DNA of 64,000 nucleotides from Solanum dulcamara (Eukaryota; Streptophyta; Magnoliopsida; Solanales; Solanaceae). The position numbers and the translations under genes are program-made. Shown piece by piece: positions 11,700 to 23,559 of this stretch (the stretch's first letter is position 1; each line of letters opens with the position of its first letter). A model generated the notes under the pieces. The model searched no databases. It was not told where the DNA came from and saw nothing but the letters and a program-made list of their open reading frames with translations. The stretch spans positions 34,531,097-34,595,096 of the forward strand of contig NC_077242.1 in the NCBI RefSeq assembly GCF_947179165.1, read 5' to 3'.

Positions 11700-13451
11700 A
11701 ATAGTTACCTGTACCGCGAAACTACCTGGTTTTTTTTCTTAGTTGGGAGCTTTACTTTTTTCAAAATTCTTGAACTACACTCTTCAGTGAGTGTTATTGT
11801 CTCAAACTCAGCTAAATTACTCTTGTTAACTATAATATGACATATTTTGGAATACCCTGCAACACATCAATCAAAGGCAAGTTAATTTGTACCTATTTCA
11901 GCATATCTATGAATTTTTCAAAACACTCCTCCTCCTTCTTCTTTTTAAATTTTTGTAGAAATGGGGGAGGTGGTTTTGTTGTTTGTTCCTGCTTCTTTCT
12001 TAGTATGCTAGGCTCACCAGCTTCAACATCTACATCTTTACCTTTACCTTTACTACCTTTGCTTTGTGGCACTAACTCAACTAGTGGGCATCCACTTTGG
12101 GTATTTACAACATTTACTTTCTTGGGGTTTGGATCAGTGTTACTACGTAAACCACCTTGAGGGAGAGAATTTTGAGCATTGTCTAGCTATCCCTCCTGCT
12201 TCTCTGAATTTTAAGTAGTAATTTGATATTGGCGAACATCCGCAGCCAGCTTAGCTTGGTTAGCAATGAGTTTCTTCAGCATTTCTTCCACACTTATATT
12301 TCCTGCACTACCTAATTGTTAGCTACTCTGAGTTGCTGATTGCAGGTTGTCCTCCTTCTTGTTGTCTATATTAACCTTGGCCTTGGTGTTGATTCTTTTG
12401 GTTTCTACCCCAAGAGAAGTTTGGATGGTTCCTCCAACTAGGGTTATAAGTGTTGCCATAATTATGCTAGCCTCCACCCCTCTATGTGTTCCCTACAAAA
12501 TTTATCGATTGAGGATTTGCACCACAATATTCTGAGGTGTGTTCACCGCTTCCATAAACTTCGCACCATATTTGTTTATGATAAACCACATTTACTGGAG
12601 CCTGTTTTAGCCCCAATGCTAAGTCATTAAAGTGTGTAGACATCATATTTTGCATTGCTGGAATCTGTGCCATCAAAGATATCACAGCATCAATTCAAGC
12701 ATACCTGCATATTTTTCAATGACAAGCCTAGAGTTTCTTCCATTACATTCTGTATTTCCTTGAGATTTATGGTTTAGCAATGTGTAGAGATCGTTATATA
12801 TTTTCTCCAATGCCTTTCCACCTGCAGCTAAATCAAGAGGAATTTTGTATTGGGTTCCAACCCTTCAATGAAGGTATGGACCAGCACCGTGTTAGCTTGG
12901 TGATAATGAGGACAACTAATGAGTAAAGATTTGAACTTTTCCCAGGCTTGGTATAAATTTTCACCAGACATCTGTTTAAAGCTCTAGATTTTGGATCTTA
13001 GCTTTACTGTCTTCCCTGAAGGAAAGATTTTGATTAAGAAGTTATGTGCCAAATCATTCCATGAAGTAATGGAATGAGGGGTTCCGACTTCAACAACCTC
13101 CTAGCCTCCCACAAATAGAGAAAATGGAAATAAAGTTAGCCTCAAGTAATTAGGTGACACCCCAGTTGGCATGTAAGTGTCACTGATCTCTAGAAAGTTC
13201 TGGATATAGACTTGGGGATCTTCATGAGGCGATCCAGTGAACTGCCCGTTAGTGTGCAATAGTTGCACCATAATTTGCTTCAGTTCAAATCTTCCTCCAG
13301 CTGGCGGTTTTTGAAAGTTGGAGGTAACATTTATTGTGAGTGGAACTGCCACATCATATATCATCCTAGCTGCCATATTTGCAGGGACCTCTACAGGAAA
13401 TTTCTTATTATCACTAAGATTGACCGGTGGTATTGGATATAGAGCAGCCAC
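11700..13451 (-). pseudogene. E5 gag, several frame breaks
   Basis: The 5' end (13451-13101) keeps an open stretch of 116 codons: FELKQIMVQLLHTNGQFTGS, PHEDPQVYIQNFLEISDTYM and YLRLTLFPFSL, the capsid signature of Athila/Retand-type Gag. Capsid text continues in broken frames to about 12800. At 12685-12482 another open stretch includes a degraded CCHC knuckle (WCEVYGSGEHTSEYC) followed by NPQSINFVGN, which matches the canonical CEICGG-type knuckle and VNYVGN tail. From 12480 to 11700 the text is low-complexity and proline-rich with stops. Start taken at the first Met of the conserved block, although the true start is probably further upstream. Confidence 0.75.
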
Positions 13452-13631
13452 ACTCCTCCTTTGTTAATGTAGAAATCTCCTCAGCTCAGGTAGAGAGTCT
13501 ACAATATTCCCACTTCTTTCCAGTATGCCTTTTAAAATTCCCTTGTAAGATATCATAGATAAGATCAATTTTTTAATACTAACACAAATAACTAAAAACA
13601 TTAAAAATAAATAATTTCCAAATTTAAAGTT

Positions 13632-13647
13632 CCCGGCAACGGCGCCA
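13632..13647 (-). other. E5 primer-binding site (tRNA-Asp type)
   Basis: The forward strand reads CCCGGCAACGGCGCCA, identical to the 3' end of plant tRNA-Asp(GUC) including its CCA-proximal bases. On the reverse strand it is therefore the complementary primer site TGGCGCCGTTGCCGGG. It lies between the gag start and the LTR, as in Athila/Tat elements. Confidence 0.9.
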
Positions 13648-13654
13648 AAAACTT

Positions 13655-14942
13655 ACTGCCACCAAAGCACATGCAAGTGTACATGGTCTCATAAGTAATA
13701 TAGTGGCTTTTTTTAGAACTGGATTGTCGAACCCAAAGGACTTTAATCAGACTTGATTAAGATTTTCAATTGACTAAATTGTTCGTATGTGCTCCAAAGA
13801 GTTGATTTCAATTATATCACCTACTAAATTATTAAAAATACTATTAAGAAATGACTCAAAAATTTCAGTGAGTTATGATCAAATGAATAAAAAATTATAT
13901 GGTTGTAGCACTTGCAGATTTCAGGTCTAACGTACTTCACTTTGACATCTAATGGGTCTTTTAATTATTGATATACAAGGTTAATTTTATAATTTTGTAC
14001 TCTAGACCTCTAATTGCCTACCTATGCTGATAGCCTAACTACATCGTTGAGCGGGGATAGGCATGAACCAACCTGATGCTTTAACCCTATCATCCTATCT
14101 AGTAACCAAGCATGGTGTATAAGTATGTGTCATGGACATCCTATACACGAATTATCCTAGGCAATTCTAGAAAAAACATGCTCCTTATATTCTAGTGTTC
14201 TATCTCTTTTTTATTTGCCGAGTTCCGGATAGACAACTAATTTATTTTAATGTTGATCAGCCATTAAAATAGTATAAATGAGAACATAAGAGCAATTATA
14301 TGAAAGAAACCATTTTAACCAAAGAAAATTATATTAAAAACATCCTCTTGTGGCTACAACCCTAGAACAAGGGATTTTAGCCACTCATAATGTGTAATAA
14401 AATCCAACACATAATTAATGGCATGAAAAACTCACTTACAAATGATGAAGAAAAACAAACAAAACCCTAGAAAAATTCTCCTTTCATCTTCATTCGTCAA
14501 AACGTGAAATAAAAAATGAATGTTTTAAAATAAAATATAAGTAAGTTATTTGTAGCCTCGAAAAATGCAAAGTTTTAATCCCTGTACTGAAGTCCGCAAC
14601 GCTCAGACATTTCTTCTCAATATAATTTTGCATTTTATTCATCAGGAGAAAATTCATCTATCCTTATCCAGGTCCGCGACCTGAAGCCAAATGCACGACG
14701 TGGACACACTCCCATACAATGTATTTTCTTCACTATTGTTCCCAATTTCATCTTCAAGCTCCACTTTCAGTCTGAACATCTTTTATGGTTTCAATATTCC
14801 TCATTAAGCCCTGAAACTGTCTAATCATGTTGGTTAGCTATAATCACACACAAGTATTATAAAAATGAACAAAACTATAAGAATTTGCTCTCAAACTCTA
14901 CTATGAACATGGGTTATTTTGGTTATTTGATTCATAAATGCA
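13655..14942 (-). repeat. E5 5' LTR
   Basis: Bounded on the reverse strand by TGCATTTATGAATC at the right and by the primer site at the left. The left terminus is uncertain by a few bases because its CA is mutated. About 1.29 kb, normal for Athila-type LTRs. No partner LTR is found at the truncated end. Confidence 0.65.
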
Positions 14943-15365
14943 CCCAAGATCACCTACCTAGGTGTCAAGCAGTTGTAGAAGGATTATAACACGATCTCTA
15001 CCTTCTGAAAAGAGAAACAATGGAGAAAGGCCTAAAATATGTGGGTTGTAGCCTTCCTTGAGCTAGAATTCCTTTCATCCCTTTTCTCCAATCCTAGAAA
15101 TGCTTTTTGTGGGGTTTCTAGGTCAACCCTCATATATTTTGGCACTTAAGGAAAGAGGGAGATAATAAAAATACACTATTTTTCGATTTTGGCCCATCGA
15201 ATCCTTACTATGGCGGGTCCAATCACGCCATGGCGCCTGATCCCGCACAATGTTTAGTAAAATGTGCATACCTTTTTACTTCAAACTCTAAATAAGAAAA
15301 ACTCAATGGAGTGGAAAGAAGACTCATGGACCTATAATTTGATAGAAAATGGACCACCTAATTGA
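14943..15365. repeat. ~400 bp direct repeat, right copy
   Basis: Homologous to 9785-10185 in the same orientation, starting directly at the right edge of the E5 LTR. Because both copies span the same stretch, E5 did not simply interrupt one copy. Confidence 0.72.
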
Positions 15366-16932
15366 CTATAGACCGAGAGGTATGGTTATTTGAAGTTCAC
15401 CTTAGTTTAAACTTAAGTTCGAAACTAAATCAGAAAAAAATACTTTTAATTTAACTTTGAGATAAGGGATTTTACGATCTTAATTCACAACTAATGTACT
15501 CGCGTACCAAGAAATTGATCCTAATCTTATGAAGAATAAGATTCATATACCTTTACCACATATATTTTTAGTAATGATGGAACAAGTCGTTAAACTAGGA
15601 GATTGCTTCTAGAGACCTGACCTCTACTAATGGAAGAGCCTCCATCCCAAAGTCCGCTCAGCGCTTGGTGATGCTCTCAATGGAATATCAAAAATAAACA
15701 TGAACATATCATAATCATAAAAAATTGTAAGAATCTAGTATACTAAATTCATGTTAACATATTGAAATCATAAGAATAGCTCTTTAACATATAATGATCT
15801 TATAACATATTCATAAAAAAATCTAAAGAATCCTAATCATAATAAGATTTTTCATAAAATTCATATTGATACTTCATCTACAAGTATCCTTAGATCATAA
15901 TCATAAAAATCATAGTGCATGGATGACTTCAAAACATGGCTCATAATCATAACATAGGTATAATGCGTGGGTTCATGTAAAATTCATAAAAAACATGAAA
16001 TTAAGATCAATATATGCATAATAAAATTATTGAGATTGAATAAAAACATAATTGAGTGAACCCAATGCAAGATCATCAAAATCCTACAAAATAGTATTGA
16101 AATTCATAGAAAAGGAGGAAAATATTTGAGAATCCATGGATGAAATTTCCATATATCTCACTGAAATCTAGCTTGAAACTTGAGACAAGACTTGAGTTCT
16201 TTGAAACCCTAGCCTAGAGAGGAATATGACCCTTGAGAGAAACCTTTTTATGTCTTAGAGAATTTAGGAGAATGGGAGAGAATGGGGGAACTTTGAAAGG
16301 TTTGGGTAGATATAGGTGGTCCAAAATAGTCCAAAATCACATATCTTAGGAGTTAAAATAATGAAAAATATCCAAAATATCCTTAGATTAATTCTCTCCG
16401 AAGTGACCTACTAACAGGACCTACATCTGTAAGACTTTCTACAATCCATCAAAAGCATCCATAGAAACCATGTACAAAATCCAGAGCTACTGGAATTTAC
16501 ACTTTGATCCCATAACCCTGGTCTACGATTTGTGGAAGACTCTATGGTTTGTCAATTCTCTCATCCTGTACAACTCCAAAAACTCCCAAAAAAATCACTT
16601 CTCTGAATCCCATCCTATAATTCATCAAATATTCTACGGTTCATAGGACCTCTCGTGGAACATAACCTTCAGTACTAGAAATTTCCATTCCCTCATGACC
16701 TTCCTATGACCCTCATTTATAGAATGTAGGACCTTATACGGTCCATACATGCCACTCGTAGCCTAACCCAACACTGAAATAATTTTTTGCACTTTAAAAT
16801 ATTACCTACGAGACCTTTATATTGACCATAAGTCTTCCTACAATTCTTACGTTGGCTTGTAAAAGCCTGCAGCAATAATATTTCTATAGGTTTTCCCTTT
16901 ACTTTGACTTTTCAACTGCTGGAGTCTTACAC
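15366..16932 (-). repeat. Reverse LTR fragment, chromovirus type
   Basis: On the reverse strand it starts TGTAAGACTCCAGCAG at 16932 and runs through a U3 with ctacgattt, ctacggttca and cctacgagac-like motifs (16380-16860). It then passes a leader with tagcttgaaacttgagac and a catggatgaaa phrase (16130-16170), the same order as in the E1 LTR. The 3' part (15366-15900) is eroded and no end is visible. Confidence 0.6.
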
Positions 16933-19505
16933 TTGGACAACATTCTTGCTAAATGTCCTTGTATGAGAATTTCAACCTAATCATTAGCTCTTAAACATTG
17001 AGTTTGGTCTAGAACAACCTTTAATTTGGGTCTTGAGGCTTCCAATTTGAGTTTGAGCACTTTGGAAAGCTTAAAGGCCTAGTGTTGACTTTGGTTGACA
17101 TTTAAGGAATTACTTGTCATATGAGAATTCCATGAGTTCCATTAGCTCTAGGATGTTGAAATTTGTCTAGTAGAACCTTTGGTTTGTGTCTCGAGATCTC
17201 TTTTTTGATTTTGGGCACTTGATTATTTTTTTTGTAATAGTTAAAGTGTTGACTTCAGTCAATATATTTAGTAAATGACCTCTAATTGTTGTTTCTTTGA
17301 TTCCATTGAGTCCATAATGTCATTTACAATCAGATTTCATATATGGTTTGTGTTCACAGGGTTCCGATTGAATCTAGAGAGCATAATCGAACATCAGAGC
17401 GTTAGGTGGTTTTTTTCACTTTGCTGGTACCTACCATTTTGTTCATCACAATCATGATGATTGGTTTCGTGATAGCAATGAAAAAAATTCTAAAACATTA
17501 CTTTTTCTTTATTGCAGTCACAACTCATTGGACTCGCGATAGCGATGGACAATTTTTAGGCCTTTTAAGGTCTGTCCCCTATGATTTTCAAATTTCTTCC
17601 CCATTTTCAAAATGCGATTGTGAGAGATCTAAATCTCCATTTTGGGTGATTCAAGTTAAATATTGTCTTAAATTAGCATGGCTACACATTGGATTATTTC
17701 AAGGGAAGGGGGATTCATTAGAGACTCATCGTTTGAGATAATTTCTATCCTAAACAGATTTCTCTCTCTGTCTCCTTTTCTTACTTTAATGTTGGATTTC
17801 TATTCACAGAATCAATTTTTGGATTCCCAGTGATAGTCCCACAATCCCATTTTAGACTCAATTTTGAGTCCATCTCTGATTATTGTGAATTTTGTGTCCA
17901 AACATCCATAATAATATTGTGATAGATATTTTGATTATGTGGCCATGACCAGAGGTGGAAAGCTTCAAATTGGCAGATTCAAAGTGCATATGATCGGCTT
18001 TGAGGTAACCTACGATTTTGTATTTTGATTAAGATTTATTAGAAAAATGTTTAAGTATGGATTACATGAGATATGGATAGGTAATAGTCAAGTATAAGGT
18101 TTGCTTCCTTCTATCCCATTTTATTGACTCCAGTTGAGCCTTAAACTAGCGTAGTCTTATGAAACCCTTAGTTTAGGCTTGTGGCCTTGCTTGTTGTAAG
18201 ACTTAGCGTGTTTATCCTTATTAGTATTGAAATTGGTGTCCTTGGGCTAGGTTTGAGCCTTAGATGCCTTAAAATGTGTTCTATTATCCTTATAGCTAGG
18301 TGTGGCTTTCTGTAGGGCTTATTTCGGATGGTGTATCTTTAGTTAGTGCCTAATATTTTAGTGGCTCGTTGTAGCCATATGTTTGGATTATTTGTGATTT
18401 TTGAGTTTGAGTGGCATGTTTGGGGTAAGGCACTGTCCTTTGAGTTTTCTCCCCCTATTTGATTTTGAGCCACTTCTTATTTCCTTTGTTGTATGTTTAA
18501 CGTAGGGTTTTGATGCTTTTTTGAGCTATTGTTATATTGTTGGACCTCATGCCATATTGAAGGATCAGTTTGATGCCAGGTTAGTTCCCTCTACTTTGGT
18601 AGCATAGTAAGATTGGTATTGTATCTCTAATTGCATATGACTTATTTGGATGTTGGTGATGGCATGCATTGCATTGGTTAAGCATCTTCATGTTTTTTGT
18701 GGTTTGATCCTAATTCATACATTGGATTTTCACTACTATTTTTGAGAAAACACATTTTCACATTTTACACTATTTTAAACTGGTTTTAACGGGAGTTGTA
18801 CCATCTCGACTTATTTGATTCATTGATTTTTGAGACTTATATTGCGTCAAGAGCGTACCCCTTTTCTGCTGGAAACACTTGAGGCATGTGAGGTGTGTTC
18901 AACTTTTACTAGACTAGACGGTGCATCATCTCCCTTTCTTATTTTATTTTGCTACTCATTCCTCTAGTACCATGCCAGAGATGACTTGTTGTAAATCCTT
19001 GTTCGGTCCTAGACATTATATACTACTTCTCACGTCTCCTATGGACCCCTATGGCCATGAGTACCACTAGATAAGGGAACTGTATGGATCCTGGGGAGGG
19101 TTTATACACTTGGTTATAGTTGACACTGGTTACTGATGATACTTTAGTTTTACTGCAAACTTACATTCATATACATCACCTATCACCAATATTATTTGGT
19201 TTCTGTTTAGCACCCCTGATTTATGGGCGCCGGGGTTTGTGTTTGTTGTTTTTACCTTTCGGGGAATGGGCGTCTGATTGGTTATTTGATTATAATTGTG
19301 TTTATCTTGTGTTGCATGGGTAGTTGGTTAATCATGTGTCTTATTCTAGACTTGTTGTTGGTACTCCCTATTAGGTTGAGTTGGATTAGTCTTTATAATG
19401 TTATGTGGTTAGTGATGATAGTCGGTATTCTGTCCTTGCTTAGTTGACTCCTCTAGTACTTCTTGTTGCAAGTAGGTTTTTAGGCTTGTGCTTTTAGGTA
19501 TGTTA
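16933..19505 (+). repeat. Forward LTR, first part, interrupted by E2
   Basis: Continues at 29005 after E2 and ends at 29619 (GAGTCATGACA). It contains gttgactttggttgaca and a TCGC-GATA-GCGA palindrome at 17535-17546, as in the U3 of related gypsy LTRs at 58219-61312. No clear TG start is visible near 16933. It is a solo or truncated LTR of about 3.2 kb. The open reading frames within it show no known domain. Confidence 0.6.
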
Positions 19506-21772
19506 TTTCATGCCTCCAGAGGGAACCCAAGGCATAGCCGATACTCGAATACCATTGCTGGTCCCCAAGTGAATCACTTGGTCAAATCACACATCCAAAC
19601 TCTCAGTGGAAGGTTTAATAATGAAATAATATGTTGTAGAATACTCAAGCATGATGTGACTCAATGTCATATACTCAATAATGAAATTTTAAGTTTTAAA
19701 AATAGACTATAAAATAAATCCATCTAACTCAACTCTAACTCTGCCTATGAAGCCTCTAACTCAATACTAGAAAAGGTGTCAAGATAAGTACAAGGCTACC
19801 CCAACTAACTATCAAAAGAAGAATAAATGAAGTCCTTCGAATGCAAGGAGGCCTCACTAAAAGATCAATGGGGTTTAGTCTCCAATGATGTGCGTGTTGA
19901 GGACCTCTATCTCCTGTGTATGCATCATAAAATAATGTAGTCCAAATAGCGTCAGTACATGGAATGTACGAGTATGTAAAATAGCCAGAAAGGAACCTAG
20001 TCAACACTACTCAATCTCATCCAACTCCACAAATATACAATACTTTAATTGATACACAATAAGAGATACAACTCAATTTATAAAAATATAATATTTTACT
20101 CTTGGGGAATTTCTCTAACGGACAACTACCATTTATGAGCTAGTGATGATACAAAGCTTAAAACTGTCGTTGCCACAACCGTTCAATACCATGCCAGGGA
20201 AAAGGATATAATTTGAAAGTCCTCTTTTGGGACAAGAAAGGCTTTGCCTCTATCCTAAGTTGGCTACGTAATTTATGGGGTTGGAGTTTCCTCTACTCTT
20301 ACCCCATATTGGTGCTAAATACAACTACCAAAATACTCTATTATGCTCATATACATTAAGTGAGGACTTTAGCTCCAAACTCAACTCATCTCAACTAAAA
20401 CAATGCATTTAAATAAATAAAATTTATAATTCAAATCCTCAACTCAATCTCAAAATAGACGTTTAGTGTAAAAATACTCAACTCATTTATACTTAGAATA
20501 CTGATGCTCAAGATGCTAATCAAGAGATTTTCTAAAACTCATGCTTAACTCTTTCTCAATCGAAGATGAAAATATTCATTCTTTAAGCTCAAAATAGTGT
20601 ATATAATATTTAATGCAAAAACGTTCACAAATCATTTTTTTAAAAGTTCACCAATGCATAAAAAATTAAAATCTCAATTAGGGTTCATGTGAATGCAGTC
20701 ATCATGAATCCATACTCTCAACAAAACATAACTCAAGAAACTCATCAAAGAATATTATATATATATATATATATACAATAACACCATAGAATTTATACAA
20801 AAAAACTCAATAAAAATTATAAATACTGAAGAACTGAATTCATAAAACCTAGAAATTCAACTCAACTGAGTCAATGAAGATGTAGAGGACATGGATGAAC
20901 TCAATCCACGTTATGAGTAGCCTTACATACTTCGAACTTGACAAAAAGTTGATAGTTGAAGACCTCTCTTGAAGGAATCAAATCCTAGCATTTCTCCTCT
21001 TCTCCAAGCCTCTCTCTCAATTAGTCTAAGTATTAATGAGAATCTAGGCATTTAGAATACTGATAAGGGGCTTAATTTAGTCCTAAAACGTTAGGGTTTT
21101 ATTTTGGGATGGGTGAGAAAATACACTAATGCCCTTCATAAAATTGACTTTGGCCGTCTACGAATCAGTTCTACGACTCATAAAAATTTCTACGGGTCTT
21201 AGAAGACCAATCATAGAACTGGATTGTAGTCTATAAATGTTTCTACGAGTCAAGTATATGAGTCTTAGATAGTTTTACGGGTCATAGACCCTTCCTGTCC
21301 TATCAACATTCTCAAATTATGAATCTCTGAGTCTCTGAATCTCTTCTACGAGTCATTTTGACTCTTTGACGAGTCATCGACTTCACTTGTAGAGGTGACT
21401 TGGTGTCTTGAATTTTTGGATAAGTGTCAAGGGTCTCTACGAATCATTTCTATGACCCATGATCCTTTCTACGATTTATCCTGTCAACTCTTAGCCAAAG
21501 TACTGAGGCTTATATTTTTCAGAAGTTAGACCTTGACCCTACGACTCATTCTTACAAGTTGTCGAATTCTCTACGAGTCGTCAATAGACTTGTAGACTCA
21601 CTTATAGACTTGACCAGTTTCAAACCTCAATGTCAAAACTACGAGTCCCTCCTATGATCTGTATGAGTTCCTACGACTCGTAGGTCGACTCGAATAATAG
21701 GCATAACTCATTTCTTAATCTTTCTTATGGTCCTAAAACTTAGTCTAGGCTAGAATAACACAGAGTTTTACA
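19506..21772 (-). repeat. E2 3' LTR
   Basis: On the reverse strand it begins TGTAAAACTCTG at 21772 and ends GGCATGAAA at 19506 (usual CA end lost in both LTRs). Length 2267 bases. U3 (21160-21770) carries many ctacgactcgt/acgagtcat motifs, including the 15-mer CCTACGACTCGTAGG at 21672-21686. An (AT)n run lies at about 20757-20775. Confidence 0.88.
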
Positions 21773-21783
21773 ATATCTCCCCA
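21773..21783 (-). other. E2 polypurine tract
   Basis: The reverse strand reads TGGGGAGATAT directly before the LTR start TGTAAAAC. Confidence 0.75.
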
Positions 21784-21979
21784 TTGGAATCATTCATCCT
21801 CTAATGAAGACCTAGCTACAGGTTTATTCAAGGCACAAATACAATCAAGACTTAAATACTTAATTAATCAAACAATTATGACTCGTATTCAAGAATACAC
21901 ATCAAATACTAAAACTCAGAAGAAACTTTAAATCAAAGATAGGAAAAAGGAATATTTCCATAATCATTATCATTAGGAG

Positions 21980-23400
21980 GAATGAATAGATGGGGGTATC
22001 TAGCCTTCATATCCTTTTTAGCTTCCCATGTAGCCTCTTCCACAAAGTGATTCCACCATAGAACCTTGGCGGATGCTACTCCTTGGTTCCCAATTTGTGA
22101 ACTTGCCAATCAAGAATCTGAACTGGAATCTCCTTATAACTCAAACTCTTTTTCACCCCAATGCTCTCAATCGGGACAACAAGTGAAGGATCTCCCAAAC
22201 ACTTCTTAAGCATAAATATGTGAAACACGGGATAAATAACTGCTAACTCTAGGGGGAACTCCAATTCATAGGCTACATTACCAAACTTCTTTACAATCAG
22301 ATAAGGACCATTGTAGTAGGGACTAAGCTTTTCTTTCTTTCCAAATCTCATCACACCCTTCATGGGTGAAACTTTCAAGTATACCTAGTCATGCACTTCA
22401 AACTACAAATATCTCTCCTAATATTAATGTAGGATTTTTGGCGACTCTGATAAGTTCTCAACCTCTCTTGGATGATCTTCACCTTCTCTATGGCTTGATA
22501 AACCAAGTCTGGCCTAACAAACTCAACTTCACCAACTTCGAACCAACCAATTGGTGATCTATATCTCCTCCCATACAGAGCTTCATATGGGGCTATTTGA
22601 ATGCTCAAATGGAAGCTATTTTTGTATGCAAATTGAATTAGAGGTAAATGATCATCCCAACTACCTTTGAATTCGATGACACTGGCTCTTAACATATCCT
22701 CTAAGGCCTGGATTGTATGTTCTGCCTGGCTGTCTATTTGCGGATGAAAGGTAGTGCTAAGGTTCACTCTTGATCCCGAACCTTTCTTGAATGACTTCCA
22801 AAACTGGGTAGTGAACTGAGCTTCCCTATTTGAGATGATAGAAAAAGGAACTCCATGTAGTCTAACAATCTCTGAAAGAGAAAGTTTGGTATAATCCTCT
22901 GTGGTGTTCGTAGTCTTAATGGGCAAGAAATGGGTTGACTTGGTCATCCTATCCACAATCACCCAAATAGAGTCATGTTGTCTGCGGGGCCGAGGTAGAC
23001 CTTTAATGAAGTCCATATTTGCCATCTCCTATTTACATTCTAGAATCTCAATATTTTGAACTACTCCACAAGGCCTTTGATGCTCAACTTTGACTTATTG
23101 CTAATTCGGTCACTTGGACACAAACTCTTCTATATCTCTCTTCATTCCACTCCACCTGTATACTTCTCTTAAGTCATAGCACATATTTGTAGAACCTGGA
23201 TGGATGGAATACCTGGAGTTATGGTCTTTTGCCTTGATTCTTTCTCGAATACCATCAACACTTGGAATACACAATCTTCCTTGATACCTAAACACTCCAT
23301 CTTCCCCTTTGGAAAAAGTCATTACCTTCTGCTTGCGAACATCATCCTTCAGTTGGAGGAGAATGGGTTCTTGATCTTTCTTTTCTTTCACCTCTGCAAC
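21980..23400 (-). pseudogene. E2 integrase with chromodomain
   Basis: The H2C2 zinc-binding region (23391-23100) reads HNSRYSIHPGST, YRWSGMKRDIEEFVSK, but both cysteine codons that should follow (C-x2-C) have become stops. The catalytic core is open for 216 codons (23025-22378): MDFIKGLPRP, DRMTKSTHFLPIKT, then IISNREAQFTTQFW, where the second catalytic Asp of the D,D-35-E triad is Asn, and TTFHPQIDSQAEHTIQALED with the Glu kept. The C-terminal domain follows in another frame (22378-22076: SPMKGVMRFGKKEKLSPYY, GNVAYELEFP, HIFMLKKCLGDPSLVVP). After a further shift the chromodomain reads ASAKVLWWNHFVEEATWEA and ends near 21985. A decayed integrase, certain as to family. Confidence 0.9.
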
Positions 23401-23559
23401 TCCATTCTAAACAATAGTACCACCATCACTAGAACCAAAAAGTTGAACTCCCAAACATGCAATCCTATGCACTTCCGTAGCCAACTCTTTCTTTCCCTCT
23501 TCTACATGTGTAGTGATACCCATAGATAACTTGGTAAGAGCATCAACAACAATATTATC

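Larger units (their letters stand above)
10186..14942 (-). mobile_element. E5: truncated Athila-type Ty3/gypsy element
   Basis: Read on the reverse strand: LTR (14942 down to about 13655), tRNA-Asp primer site, gag with a degraded knuckle, aspartic protease and the first half of reverse transcriptase, which then stops at about 10190. RNase H, integrase, polypurine tract and 3' LTR are missing. The gag-protease-RT order, the protease style (LVDRSIAKP, then LGRLFLATGGALIDV) and the primer site identify the Athila/Tat branch. No intact reading frame remains. Confidence 0.82.

Noticed and set aside
13632..13647. Sequence identical to the 3' end of a tRNA-Asp gene
   Set aside because: Only the terminal ~16 bases match and no cloverleaf lies upstream. 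In place, between gag and LTR of a reverse Athila element, it is the primer-binding site.
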